Below are positions 52,030 through 61,498 of a DNA stretch of 64,000 bases, in pieces (the stretch's first letter is position 1; each line of letters opens with the position of its first letter). The position numbers were made by a program, and so were the translations under genes. Origin of the DNA: JBIQJD01 sp044507695 (GTDB taxonomy: Bacteria > Bacteroidota > Ignavibacteria > Ignavibacteriales > Ignavibacteriaceae); NCBI GenBank assembly GCA_044507695.1, contig JBIQJD010000007.1, positions 1-64,000 on the forward strand, read 5' to 3'. The notes beneath the pieces are model-generated. The model made no database searches. It was not told the origin of the DNA and saw only the letters and a list, made by a program, of their open reading frames with translations.

Positions 52030-53961
52030 ATGAAAATATTGTTCTCATTTCTAATTTCCTTACTGATTATATCAAATACAAAACTGTTTTCTGCAGAAAG
52101 AACCCATTTAACACGCAGCATAACTGCTGAGCAATTCTATAAATTATTAATTCCCGGAAATGAATGGATTGATTTGCCTTCCTATGATGAAAGAAATGAA
52201 TGGGAAAAAATTCCGGAAGAATTCAGATCCAGCTTTATTAATAAAGCAGAAAAATTGATTGAATATGAATGGTTCACTCCATCAGCGGCGCAATATCTTG
52301 AATATGAGAGAAGCGGAAGCAGAAAAATATTTGAAGTGCCTTACAACGAGAAACGGAATAACCTTGAGATTTTTGTTTTAGCAGAATTGTGTGAAGGCAA
52401 GGGGAGATTTATTGATCAGATTATTAACGGTGTCTGGTCTTTTTGTGAACAAACTTATTGGGGATTATCAGCTCATCTCTGGCTTCAGAAATCCGGGAAA
52501 GGTTTACCGGATGTTGAAGATCCAACAATTGATCTCGGCGCAGCAAATATTGGTTATCTGCTTTCATGGGTAAATTATTTTTTTAAGAATGAATTTGATA
52601 AAGTTAACCCTTTCATCTCACGCAGAATAGAATACGAAATTCAAAGGAAAATTCTCCAGCCATATTACACACGCAATGATTTCTGGTGGATGGGATTTAA
52701 TTCTGAATTTGCAAACAACTGGAATCCATGGATCAATTTTAATGTGCTGAATTGCATCCTTCTGGTTGAAACAGATAGAGATAAAAAAGTTAATGGCATT
52801 TATAAGATTATGAGTTCGCTTGATAAATTTATCAACTATTATAAAGATGACGGCGGCTGCGATGAAGGACCAAGTTACTGGCAGCATGCCGCGGGAAAAA
52901 TGTTTCAAAGTCTTGATCTGCTTTACAAAATAACCAACGGCGGAATAAATATTTTTGAAAACAGTTTAATTAAAAATATGGGGAGTTATATTTATAAGGT
53001 ATACATTGGCAGAGGATACTTCATTAATTTTGCTGATGCATTAAACAAAGTTAATCTTCCGCCTGGTCTCATTTATCATTACGGAAAAAGAATTAATGAT
53101 CCTGGATTAAAAGGTTTTGGAGCATATTTAGCACAGAATAATGAATACATAAAGCGCATTAAAAATACTTCATATCCGATTGCGGAGATTCTGCAAAATT
53201 TATTCACACTTAATGAAATCTTAATTGAAAAACCAGTTGAGCCATTGATTGATGGATTTTATCTTGCTGATATTCAGGCTGCAGGTGCGCGCCAGATTGA
53301 AGGTAGTACAAAAGGATTTTTCTTTGCTGCTAAAGGCGGGCATAATGAGGAAAGCCATAATCATAACGATGTAGGAAATTTTATTCTTTATTATGATGGT
53401 GAACCTGTTCTTGTTGATGCAGGCGTTGGAACTTATACAAGACAAACTTTCAGCGGGGAACGATATACATTATGGAATATGCAGTCTGCGTATCATAATC
53501 TTCCAACAATAAACAATACAATGCAGCGCGAAGGAAAAAATTTCTTTGCTGAGAATGTTAGTTATTCTTCTTCGGATAATCTGGTGAAATTTTCAATGGA
53601 TATTTCAAAGGCTTATCCTGACGAAGCTAAAGTTAATAGATGGCAAAGAGATTTTAACTTTGTAAAAAATTCCGGGCTTGAAATAATTGAACAGTATGAG
53701 TTAGCTGAAATTAATGGAGATACTTATTTAAATTTTTTAACAAATCGTTCTGTTGAAATTCTGAATGATGAAATAAAGCTAGGCGATAAAATCCGGATGA
53801 ATTATGATAATAAGCAGCTTGAGGCTTCTTTTGAAAAAGTTAATATAAACGATGAACGGCTTGAGAAAGCATGGCCGGAAGGTTTGAACAGACTCAGATT
53901 GAAATTAAAAACTTCTCAACTAAAAGAAGTAATAAAAATTTTAATAACGGATAATCATTAA
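52030..53961 (+). CDS. Heparinase II/III family polysaccharide lyase
   Basis: A 643-residue exported protein with a signal peptide (LFSFLISLLIISNTKLFSAE), a helical alpha/alpha toroid (about 60-390) and a beta-sandwich heparinase II/III domain with AAKGGHNEESHNHNDVGNF and VLVDAGVGTYTRQTFS. The family cleaves uronic-acid polysaccharides (heparin, alginate and similar) by beta-elimination. I start at 52030, where the signal peptide begins and GAGG precedes; an earlier in-frame start adds 31 residues without function. It precedes the GH88 gene by 13 bp. Confidence 0.88.
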   Translation: MKILFSFLISLLIISNTKLFSAERTHLTRSITAEQFYKLLIPGNEWIDLPSYDERNEWEKIPEEFRSSFINKAEKLIEYEWFTPSAAQYLEYERSGSRKIFEVPYNEKRNNLEIFVLAELCEGKGRFIDQIINGVWSFCEQTYWGLSAHLWLQKSGKGLPDVEDPTIDLGAANIGYLLSWVNYFFKNEFDKVNPFISRRIEYEIQRKILQPYYTRNDFWWMGFNSEFANNWNPWINFNVLNCILLVETDRDKKVNGIYKIMSSLDKFINYYKDDGGCDEGPSYWQHAAGKMFQSLDLLYKITNGGINIFENSLIKNMGSYIYKVYIGRGYFINFADALNKVNLPPGLIYHYGKRINDPGLKGFGAYLAQNNEYIKRIKNTSYPIAEILQNLFTLNEILIEKPVEPLIDGFYLADIQAAGARQIEGSTKGFFFAAKGGHNEESHNHNDVGNFILYYDGEPVLVDAGVGTYTRQTFSGERYTLWNMQSAYHNLPTINNTMQREGKNFFAENVSYSSSDNLVKFSMDISKAYPDEAKVNRWQRDFNFVKNSGLEIIEQYELAEINGDTYLNFLTNRSVEILNDEIKLGDKIRMNYDNKQLEASFEKVNINDERLEKAWPEGLNRLRLKLKTSQLKEVIKILITDNH

Positions 53962-53974
53962 AAAAATATAAATC

Positions 53975-55204
53975 ATGAAAATTCTATTACTAACATTTCT
54001 GTTTTATTCTATCTGCTTTGCACAAAAATTTTCTGTGAAAGAAGTTGTTCATCGCGCTGAAATCCAGGTTTCAAACCAATTAAATAATAATAATGATCCT
54101 GCAGTTATTCCCAGATCAACAGATGAAAACGGTGAGTTGAAATATGTTGATATATATGATTGGACAAGCGGATTTTTTGCCGGAACATTATGGAATCTTT
54201 ACGAATTAACCGGCGATAAAAAATGGATTGATGATGCAAAACGATGGACTGAAGCATTGGAGGATTTGCAATACCTGAAAGATCATCACGATGTTGGATT
54301 TATGCTGATGTGCAGTTTTGGAAATGGTTTGCGTTTAATGAGATATCCGGAATACAAACAAATAATAATTAACGGAGCTGAATCACTTTCATCAAGATTT
54401 AATCCTGTTGTTGGTGCAATAAAATCATGGAATGTTTTTAAATCCTGGGATGGTGAAAATGTTTATCACTATCCTGTAATTGTTGATAACATGATGAATC
54501 TTGAACTGCTCTTCCGTGCATCTGAATTATCTGGAGATGAAAAGTATAAAGAAATTGCAATAACTCATGCACGCACAACAATGGAAAATCACTATCGTGA
54601 TGATTTCAGCTCATTCCATGTTGTTTGTTATGATTCATCCACGGGAGAAGTACTTGCAAAAGAAACTGCACAGGGATTTTCTGATGAATCATCATGGGCA
54701 AGAGGGCAGGCGTGGGGTTTATATGGATTTGTAATCTGCTACAGGGAAACAGGATTGAAGGAATTTTTAGAACAAGCGGAAAACATTGCTGATTTTATAA
54801 TTAATCATCCCAATATGCCTGAAGATGAAATTCCTTTTTGGGATTACAATGCTGATCAGTCTGGCTTTATTCCCAAATGGAATTATGAAAGATATTCATT
54901 TGATGAAATTCCTCGTGATGCATCTGCCGCTGCAATTTCGGCATCTGCGTTGCTTGAGTTAAGTACGTATAGTGAAAATGGAAACCAGTACAAATTATTT
55001 GCTGATAAAATTTTAAACTCTCTATCATCTCCGGAATATCTGGCAGAACCTGGTGGGAATAATAATTTTATTTTAAAGCATTCTGTGGGAAGTATACCCC
55101 ATGGTTTTGAGGTTGATTCGCCAATCAACTACACCGATTATTATTTTTTAGAAGCGTTAATTCGTAAAAACAAAATTGAAACTAACGTTTCACTATTTAA
55201 GTGA
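53975..55204 (+). CDS. GH88-type unsaturated glucuronyl hydrolase
   Basis: A 409-residue exported enzyme (signal ILLLTFLFYSICFAQ) with an alpha/alpha toroid fold. Family features are DWTSGFFAGTLWNLYELTGD near the start, DHHDVGFMLMCSFG, PVIVDNMMNLELLF, SSWARGQAWGLYGF and HSVGSIPHGFEVDSPINYTDYYFLEAL. GH88 removes the unsaturated uronic acid left by lyases, so it complements the upstream heparinase-type lyase. Last bases overlap the minus-strand gene at 55193. Confidence 0.9.
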   Translation: MKILLLTFLFYSICFAQKFSVKEVVHRAEIQVSNQLNNNNDPAVIPRSTDENGELKYVDIYDWTSGFFAGTLWNLYELTGDKKWIDDAKRWTEALEDLQYLKDHHDVGFMLMCSFGNGLRLMRYPEYKQIIINGAESLSSRFNPVVGAIKSWNVFKSWDGENVYHYPVIVDNMMNLELLFRASELSGDEKYKEIAITHARTTMENHYRDDFSSFHVVCYDSSTGEVLAKETAQGFSDESSWARGQAWGLYGFVICYRETGLKEFLEQAENIADFIINHPNMPEDEIPFWDYNADQSGFIPKWNYERYSFDEIPRDASAAAISASALLELSTYSENGNQYKLFADKILNSLSSPEYLAEPGGNNNFILKHSVGSIPHGFEVDSPINYTDYYFLEALIRKNKIETNVSLFK

Positions 55205-55396
55205 TTCAGTTTTTTCTTTTGATGGAAAGATAAAAATTGCGCCTGCTGCCATTCCATAAATTGTACTAAGATAAGGATTACTTTGAATTGCACATGTTCC
55301 GCTGCAGCCGATAAAATAATAATATGAATAACCAATAATTCCGCCAGCCGCAATTGGAAGTAAATACTTAAAAATTTTTTTAAAAAGTAAATTCAT
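55193..55396 (-). CDS. DUF6132-like small membrane protein
   Basis: A 67-residue protein with two membrane helices (LLPIAAGGIIGYSYYYFIGC and TIYGMAAGAIFIFP). The central GCSGTCAIQSNPYLSTIYGMAAG matches what I recall of DUF6132 proteins, often encoded near thioredoxin- or rhodanese-like genes in Bacteroidota. The function is unknown. It overlaps the end of the GH88 gene by 12 bp in opposite orientation. Confidence 0.75.
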   Translation of the reverse strand: MNLLFKKIFKYLLPIAAGGIIGYSYYYFIGCSGTCAIQSNPYLSTIYGMAAGAIFIFPSKEKTESLK

Positions 55397-55444
55397 AATC
55401 TGTTTAAATATTTTGAAAAGTATAATGATAAATGAAAAGGAAAG

Positions 55445-55472
55445 ATTCAGCCGGTCATAATACCGGCTGAAT
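55445..55472 (-). terminator. Terminator of the Ig-domain lipoprotein gene
   Basis: ATTCAGCCGG-tattatga-CCGGCTGAAT on the minus strand, followed by CTTTCCTTTTC. A perfect 10-bp stem, 9 bp after the stop at 55482. Confidence 0.8.
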
Positions 55473-55481
55473 TAATTAATA

Positions 55482-56885
55482 TTATCTTGCAACGCCGGAA
55501 ATTACTGCTGATGCATCTCCGTTCGGCCCGGTACTTTTAATTTTTACTGTTACTGATTTTGCTACATTAATTGTATCTGCAGTATCAAAAACAGTAAAAC
55601 CAAATTGAGTCCATGCTTTACTTTGAGTATCAGGAATAGAAACATCTGTATCTCCCTGTACATCAACATTCTCACCTTCAATTGAAACAGAAATGCTTGT
55701 TCCGCTTGCCAAGGGATTTCCGTTTTGATCACTTACAGTATAATTGAAGGATTGTGAACCGCCGTTTGGTACATTTATAGAAGCGGGTGAAACCAAAATC
55801 TGAGGAATGCCGGAAAATAAAACGATCGTTTGATCACTAACAATATTTTGATTTTCGTCTGATGAGCTTGCAGTTATTGTGGCAAAACCTGGACCGAATA
55901 TAGGATGATCAGGTAGAGGTTTCGCAGACATTAAATCTACAGATGCTCTGCCCATTTCATCCGTTGTTCCGGAACCTCCAATAATTCCTCCGGTAGATGA
56001 AAAATAAACAGAAGTTCCTACTCTGACGGGATTGGAATATTTATCTCCAACAAATGCAGTTATTCCGTTTGTTAATCCAAAAATATTATAACCCGGAAAA
56101 TTCAGTTTATCAGAAGCAACACTGAAATGATTTTGATCTGGCAAGCCGCCGTGAATTGCTATACTTACAGGAAGAGAAGTGATAATTGTACCGTTAACAT
56201 CAATCTCTGCTATTATCTGAACCGTACCGGCTTTTGTACCGCTGGTAAGATTAACAATTGCCTGCCCAAAGTTATTGGTCTTTACAACATTTGGACTTAA
56301 AATCTCACCGCCTCCAGGTGCAGAACCAAAACGAAAATAAACATCAACTGAATGTGCGAGATCAACCGGGATTCCTGCGGAATCCTGAACAACAAAAACC
56401 AAGCGCGCTGTTTCTTCCGAACCGCTTTCTTTAACTCCTATACTTAACGCTGATTGTGATTGCAGAAAAATACTTACAGGATAGCCGGATGGTTCTGAAC
56501 CGGTGTTAATGGGTTCCAATTGTATTAAGGGAACATTTAAAGTGCTTCCTTTAGCTGCAAAAATGTTTGTTGTATCGTTATAGAAACCTTCTTTGTAAGT
56601 GATAAGAACAAGATTAGCATTTGAAGAAGATTCAAACTCATAGGAATATTTTCCCTGAGAATCACTCTTCAAAGTGATAGTTTCTCCGGTTCCGGTTATA
56701 ACAATTGTTGCTTCTTCAATAGGAATACCGGAAATGTTATTAATAATTTGTCCGCTCAAACTAATGATCCCGGTTTCATCATCCTCGCCAACAACATCAC
56801 TTTTTTCTTTGCAGCCGAATCCAATTAATAAAGTTAAAAGTAAAATTGTGGTAAGGTAAAGAAAGTAGTTTTTGGAAAGGAACAT
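55482..56885 (-). CDS. Surface lipoprotein with carboxypeptidase-regulatory and Ig-like domains
   Basis: A 467-residue lipoprotein. The signal peptide ends with a lipobox-like LIGFGC, so it is probably anchored to the membrane. It contains a carboxypeptidase-regulatory-like domain (SGQIINNISGIPIEEATIVI, residues about 45-120) and then bacterial Ig-like (Big_1-type) repeats with segments like TNNFGQAIVNLTSGTKAGTVQI and TDEMGRASVDLMSAKP. No catalytic motif is seen. Probably an adhesin or structural surface protein. Confidence 0.8.
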   Translation of the reverse strand: MFLSKNYFLYLTTILLLTLLIGFGCKEKSDVVGEDDETGIISLSGQIINNISGIPIEEATIVITGTGETITLKSDSQGKYSYEFESSSNANLVLITYKEGFYNDTTNIFAAKGSTLNVPLIQLEPINTGSEPSGYPVSIFLQSQSALSIGVKESGSEETARLVFVVQDSAGIPVDLAHSVDVYFRFGSAPGGGEILSPNVVKTNNFGQAIVNLTSGTKAGTVQIIAEIDVNGTIITSLPVSIAIHGGLPDQNHFSVASDKLNFPGYNIFGLTNGITAFVGDKYSNPVRVGTSVYFSSTGGIIGGSGTTDEMGRASVDLMSAKPLPDHPIFGPGFATITASSSDENQNIVSDQTIVLFSGIPQILVSPASINVPNGGSQSFNYTVSDQNGNPLASGTSISVSIEGENVDVQGDTDVSIPDTQSKAWTQFGFTVFDTADTINVAKSVTVKIKSTGPNGDASAVISGVAR

Positions 56886-56921
56886 ATATTTTCTCGTGAG
56901 AATTTTTTAGTTAAGCTTTAA

Positions 56922-56952
56922 GAAAATTAGTTTCAACAGTCTGTAATGTCAA
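56922..56952 (-). promoter_or_regulatory. Promoter of the Ig-domain lipoprotein gene
   Basis: On the minus strand, TTGACA (56952-56947), a 17-bp spacer and TAATTTTC (56929-56922), about 37 bp before the ATG. Confidence 0.65.
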
Positions 56953-57127
56953 GAACTTTGTTAATTATAAATGAATAAAACAATCCTAAAATTAATTATC
57001 CATCATATATAACAACTATTATACCTTGTGAAAATGCGGTTAAAGTAATCCGCAGCAATGTTATATTTGTAAGATTTACTTATCTGGTCCGTAATAATTT
57101 CCGGTTGAAAATATTTACAGGGAAATT

Positions 57128-58531
57128 TTACAACCCTTTTGATTCTCCCCTAATCATCTTCCAGATTGTTAATAAAATTATTTGAATATCTAGCCAGAGA
57201 GACCAGTTTTCAATATACCAGAGATCGTACTCAACTCTTTTTTTAATTCTGATTGTGTTTTCACGTTCATCAAGTACATCTCCGCGCAGACCATGAATTT
57301 GCGCCCAGCCAGTTATTCCAGGTTTTACATTCTGCCGCATTCTGATCTCATCAACAAATTGTTTGTACTTTTCTTCATAAGGAATGGAATGCGGGCGCGG
57401 ACCAACAACAGACATATCTCCCTTCAGCACATTCAAAAATTGAGGAAGTTCATCAATGTTTGTTTTTCTTAAAAAGCCGCCAACAGGAATTATCCTTTGA
57501 TCATCGGCTATCGCAGGCGTAAATTTTTTTTCATGCGTATTATCTGCATGCATTGTACGAAATTTATAACACTTAAATCTTTTACTTCTTACTCCAATCC
57601 TTTCCTGAACATAAATTGCGGGACCTGGGGATTGTAATTTAATAATCAATCCCAGAATCGGAATTAACCATGAAAGAATAAACACAGTAACAAAAAGAGA
57701 TAAAATGATATCAAAAGTTCTTTTAACAAACCGCCACTGAACTTCATCAAGAGGTTCCGCGCGTACTGTAATAATTGGAAAATCACCAAGCATGCTGACG
57801 CGGAAACGCTTTGACATGTATCTGAAATAATCAGGAATGATATGTGTTTTAACTGCGTTACGATTACATATTTTAATTATCGTATCCATTATCTGCGGTG
57901 AAGAATCGGATACAGCAACAACTGCTTCTTCAATTTTATTTTTCTGCAGTATCTCATTAAGATTATCAATAGTTCCGAGATTTTTATTTCCTGATTCAGG
58001 TTCTTCTTTCTCATGTACAAAGCCAACAAAGCTGTAGCCAAAATCCGGATGATCTTTTAAAATATTATAGAAATTAACAGCAACTTCACCGGAACCAATA
58101 ATTATAAGGCTGCGGATGTTCTTTCCTTTGCGGCGTAATACTTTGAGAGTTTTCCTGAATATTATATAGCGGAACGTGATGAAAAGAATTAATAAACCGG
58201 AATAGTAAATGAGAAAATTTCTGGTGAATAAATCTTCTTTTGAAGCAAAGATGAAAATAATCGCTGCAAGCGCCTGAACAATTGCATTTTTAATGATATT
58301 TATAAACTGAAAAGCAAAGTAACGTGAATTGAGATCATCATAAAAGTTTATAATGCTTGAAGTAAAAAACCACAGAATGTTTAACCCCATTTCAAGCAGA
58401 AACATGTGCTCACGCTGAAGCAGTAAATTAAGCGATTGAGCCGCTGCTGCTGCAATAAAAAAAGCGGCGTTCAGCAAAATCAAATCAACAAAAACTCTTA
58501 AAAAATAAAGTGAACGTTTGTTAACTATCAT
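57128..58531 (-). CDS. Polyprenyl glycosylphosphotransferase (WbaP/WcaJ type)
   Basis: The initiating enzyme that transfers a sugar-phosphate to undecaprenyl phosphate. The 467-residue protein has four N-terminal membrane helices, a CoA-binding-like domain (SLIIIGSGEVAVNFYNIL), a fifth helix, and the catalytic C-terminal domain (SPGPAIYVQERIGVRSKRFKCYKFRTMH, RKTNIDELPQFLNVLKGDMSVVGPRP). All key motifs are intact. It is the last gene of a minus-strand polysaccharide cluster. The donor sugar is probably glucose or galactose. Confidence 0.93.
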   Translation of the reverse strand: MIVNKRSLYFLRVFVDLILLNAAFFIAAAAAQSLNLLLQREHMFLLEMGLNILWFFTSSIINFYDDLNSRYFAFQFINIIKNAIVQALAAIIFIFASKEDLFTRNFLIYYSGLLILFITFRYIIFRKTLKVLRRKGKNIRSLIIIGSGEVAVNFYNILKDHPDFGYSFVGFVHEKEEPESGNKNLGTIDNLNEILQKNKIEEAVVAVSDSSPQIMDTIIKICNRNAVKTHIIPDYFRYMSKRFRVSMLGDFPIITVRAEPLDEVQWRFVKRTFDIILSLFVTVFILSWLIPILGLIIKLQSPGPAIYVQERIGVRSKRFKCYKFRTMHADNTHEKKFTPAIADDQRIIPVGGFLRKTNIDELPQFLNVLKGDMSVVGPRPHSIPYEEKYKQFVDEIRMRQNVKPGITGWAQIHGLRGDVLDERENTIRIKKRVEYDLWYIENWSLWLDIQIILLTIWKMIRGESKGL

Positions 58532-58540
58532 TCCTGTTCT

Positions 58541-59668
58541 TCATAATTTAAAATGATATTTGCATTTTTCATCAATAAAAGATTTTATTTTATCTTCAAA
58601 AATTTTGCGGCTGAATTGTTCAGCATGTTTTCTTATTACAGATGAATCAAAAATATTATTCTGCATTTCAAATTTATTAACTGCTTGAATAAGCGATTCA
58701 ATGGTTTGTTCTTCAAAAAAGAACCCGGTTTTACCATTAACTACAGTTTCAGCGGTCCCCCCGAAATTCCATGCAATTACCGGAGTGCCGCAAGCCATTG
58801 CTTCAACCACCACAATGCCGAAATCTTCTTCGGCGGCAAATACAAATGCTTTTGCTTTCTGCATGTGCCGTTTCAGTGTTTCAAATGATTGATAGCCAAG
58901 TATTTCAATATTTGCTGCAGCTTTTGCTTTAATCTTTGGCATTTCTGTACCATCACCAATTACAACAAGTTTTTTATCAGGCATTTTTGAAAATGCTTCA
59001 ACAATCATATCCATCCTTTTATACGGCACCATGCGTGAAGCTGTCAGATAATAATTATCCTTCTCTGAAACCATTTCAAATTTATGTACATCAACAGGAG
59101 GATAAATTACTGTTGATTCACGATTGTAAATTTTTTTAATGCGTTTGGCTATGTGATTTGAATTTGCAATAAAATAATCAGGCCTGTTTGCAGTGGTTGA
59201 ATCCCATATTCTCATATAATGAAGAATTTTTTTTGCGATCAATCCTTTTAATCCGCGGTTAAGATTTGCTTCTTTAAGATAGCGGTGATACAAATCCCAT
59301 GCGTAACGGATTGGTGTGTGGCAGTAACAAATATGGAGCTGCTGAGAATTTGTTAATACTCCTTTTGCAACAGCATGTGAGCTTGAAATTATTACATCAT
59401 AATCGGAAAGATCAAACTGCTCAATTGCATAGGGAAATAAGAGCAGATAATTTTTATGAGATTTTTTTGCAAAAGGAAGGTTCTGAATAAATGATGTGTT
59501 TGTTTTTTTTCCCTTAAGAATTATCTGCCGCTCTTCATCATTTAGAAAATCTGCTAAAGTAAATACAGGTGCATCACTCCAAATATTATTAAATGATTCA
59601 ACTACTCGTTCAGAGCCTGCATAATTGGTTAACCATTCATGTACTAAAGCAGTTTTAAGCTGTTGCAA
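58541..59668 (-). CDS. Glycosyltransferase family 4 protein
   Basis: A 375-residue GT-B enzyme. The donor domain carries TASRMVPYKRMDMIVEAF and the EX7E-type motif EEDFGIVVVEAMACGTPVIAW. The N-terminal half starts LKTALVHEWLTNYAGSERV, the form seen in WbaZ-like mannosyltransferases. It is 9 bp upstream of the glycosylphosphotransferase gene and probably adds an early sugar to the same repeat unit. Confidence 0.9.
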   Translation of the reverse strand: MQQLKTALVHEWLTNYAGSERVVESFNNIWSDAPVFTLADFLNDEERQIILKGKKTNTSFIQNLPFAKKSHKNYLLLFPYAIEQFDLSDYDVIISSSHAVAKGVLTNSQQLHICYCHTPIRYAWDLYHRYLKEANLNRGLKGLIAKKILHYMRIWDSTTANRPDYFIANSNHIAKRIKKIYNRESTVIYPPVDVHKFEMVSEKDNYYLTASRMVPYKRMDMIVEAFSKMPDKKLVVIGDGTEMPKIKAKAAANIEILGYQSFETLKRHMQKAKAFVFAAEEDFGIVVVEAMACGTPVIAWNFGGTAETVVNGKTGFFFEEQTIESLIQAVNKFEMQNNIFDSSVIRKHAEQFSRKIFEDKIKSFIDEKCKYHFKL

Positions 59669-59690
59669 TTAATCCTCTTTATAAAAGAAT

Positions 59691-60320
59691 TTATATTTTA
59701 GGGGAAATCCCGATTATATCATTTTCAACTATGAAGTTGTAATCATTTTTCTTTTGTATGATAAATTTTTTTAAATCATCAATCCGTGGATAATCATTTT
59801 CACCATTGAATAATCTCGCATCATCAATAAGAATTATATGCTTTAATGATGAAGATAAAATAATTTCAAGTTCCTGCATAACCGGTGTTTCAATTTTTCC
59901 TTTTGCTGTTTCAAAACCTGAATAATGGCCATCAAGCCAGAAAAGTGCAGGCTGATTTATCTCTTTTATAAGATTGTTTAAAATTTCTCCACTATCACCT
60001 TCGATTAATTTTATATTAGTATAAGCTTTTAATCTCTTCTTTGCTGTTTGAAATAAATCCCTTGATAATTCGACCGAATAAATTTTATCAAAATTATTTC
60101 TCTGTGCAAAAACCATCTCACCCTGAAAAGTTCCTGTCTCAATTAAAATTTTGATAGAGTATTTTTGCCTGAAAGAATTTATAACTTCCTGTTTAACAGC
60201 ATGAGGCGGCGGAATAGTTTTGCCATTTTTTTCCCACTCATCTACAATTTTATTTTTTAGATTCTGCCTGTTTCTATACTTTATTCGCTGCCAGTTAAAT
60301 AACTTTCTGAGATTTTCCAA
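59691..60320 (-). CDS. SAM-dependent methyltransferase of a polysaccharide cluster
   Basis: A 209-residue protein. SAM loop: ILIETGTFQGEMVF. It also carries LIEGDSGEIL and LFWLDGHYSGFETAKG, found in macrocin-O-methyltransferase/FkbM-like families that decorate glycans. Acceptor unknown. It lies between two glycosyltransferase genes on the same strand. Confidence 0.8.
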   Translation of the reverse strand: MENLRKLFNWQRIKYRNRQNLKNKIVDEWEKNGKTIPPPHAVKQEVINSFRQKYSIKILIETGTFQGEMVFAQRNNFDKIYSVELSRDLFQTAKKRLKAYTNIKLIEGDSGEILNNLIKEINQPALFWLDGHYSGFETAKGKIETPVMQELEIILSSSLKHIILIDDARLFNGENDYPRIDDLKKFIIQKKNDYNFIVENDIIGISPKI

Positions 60321-60332
60321 TTATGTATACTT

Positions 60333-61487
60333 TCATAATAATTCTTTAAACAAATCTAAATAAGATGATCTGAATTTCTGCATGGAATAATTTTCGCTTA
60401 CAGTTTCATAAGCTTTCCGCCGGATAATTGAAAATGATTCAGTGTAATAATTTTCAATACAGAATTGAATTTTTGATCTGAGCTTTCCCGCATTTCCCGG
60501 TTCCGTTAAAAAACCGTTTTCTCCATCAGATATAATTTCAGTTGATCCGCCTGCTGCGGCAGCGATTACTATTTTTTTATGAAGCATTGCTTCAAGAACG
60601 CTGAATGGCAGTGCTTCCGGAATAGTTGAAAAATTTATCACAACATCCAACGAAGAATAAAGTTTGTTATGAGACTGCTCGTGCCCCATAAATTTAATTT
60701 GATTCTGCAGATTAAGCGCATTTATCATATTCTTCAATTCATCTTCATACAGAATTGAATCTTCATCACCTGATGCGGTGCCGTATATAAGAAATTTTAC
60801 AGGTTCATTTTTTAAAATGTCTTTCAACGCTTCAATCATAAGGTGAATACCTTTTGCTCTGATAATGCTTCCGGCATAACCGATGTTGATTTCAGTTCGA
60901 TTCGTTAAAGAAATATTTTCATCTGATAAAGTAATTTCTATTCCATTTGGAATTACAACTAATTTGTCTTCTGCAGGATTTGAGAGAAGCTCACGTACAT
61001 TTTTCAGCACGGTGTTGGAAACACAAATTATCGTTTCTGTATAGTTCAAAATTAAGTTTAATACTTTTTTTTCAATTGAATAATTTTTGAAAATCAGGTG
61101 TTGAACAACAATAAATTTTTTCCTAAGCAGAATTGCACTTGGTAAAATATACAAAGCCGCAAATAATCCGTTTGCAATAATTAAATCCGGCTTTTCTGAA
61201 ATTATCAATTTAATCAAACTAAATGATGAAAGTTTTACTCTTAAAATTATTTTGAAGAACGAACTTAAATTCCATCTACTTTCTTTTCTGTAAATTTTTT
61301 GAAGGTTGTTAATCTGAAATGCTTTAACATTACATTCCTTTAAAACATTGAAAGCGCTGCAGACGGGAGAAGCAAGAATGAATTCATATTTATCAACAGT
61401 TGTAAATAAATCTTTTAAGAATTTTTCACCACCGCCCCAGGATTGCATAACTGATACAGTGAGTATTTTCTTTCTTTTATTAATCAT
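60333..61487 (-). CDS. Glycosyltransferase family 4 protein
   Basis: A 384-residue GT-B protein: VMQSWGGGEKFLKDLF at the N-terminus, NIGYAGSIIRAKGIHLMIEAL at the domain boundary and PEALPFSVLEAMLHKKIVIAAAAGG as the EX7E motif. A retaining mechanism is typical for the family; the sugar is unknown. Confidence 0.88.
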   Translation of the reverse strand: MINKRKKILTVSVMQSWGGGEKFLKDLFTTVDKYEFILASPVCSAFNVLKECNVKAFQINNLQKIYRKESRWNLSSFFKIILRVKLSSFSLIKLIISEKPDLIIANGLFAALYILPSAILLRKKFIVVQHLIFKNYSIEKKVLNLILNYTETIICVSNTVLKNVRELLSNPAEDKLVVIPNGIEITLSDENISLTNRTEINIGYAGSIIRAKGIHLMIEALKDILKNEPVKFLIYGTASGDEDSILYEDELKNMINALNLQNQIKFMGHEQSHNKLYSSLDVVINFSTIPEALPFSVLEAMLHKKIVIAAAAGGSTEIISDGENGFLTEPGNAGKLRSKIQFCIENYYTESFSIIRRKAYETVSENYSMQKFRSSYLDLFKELL

Positions 61488-61498
61488 TGAATTAAATA

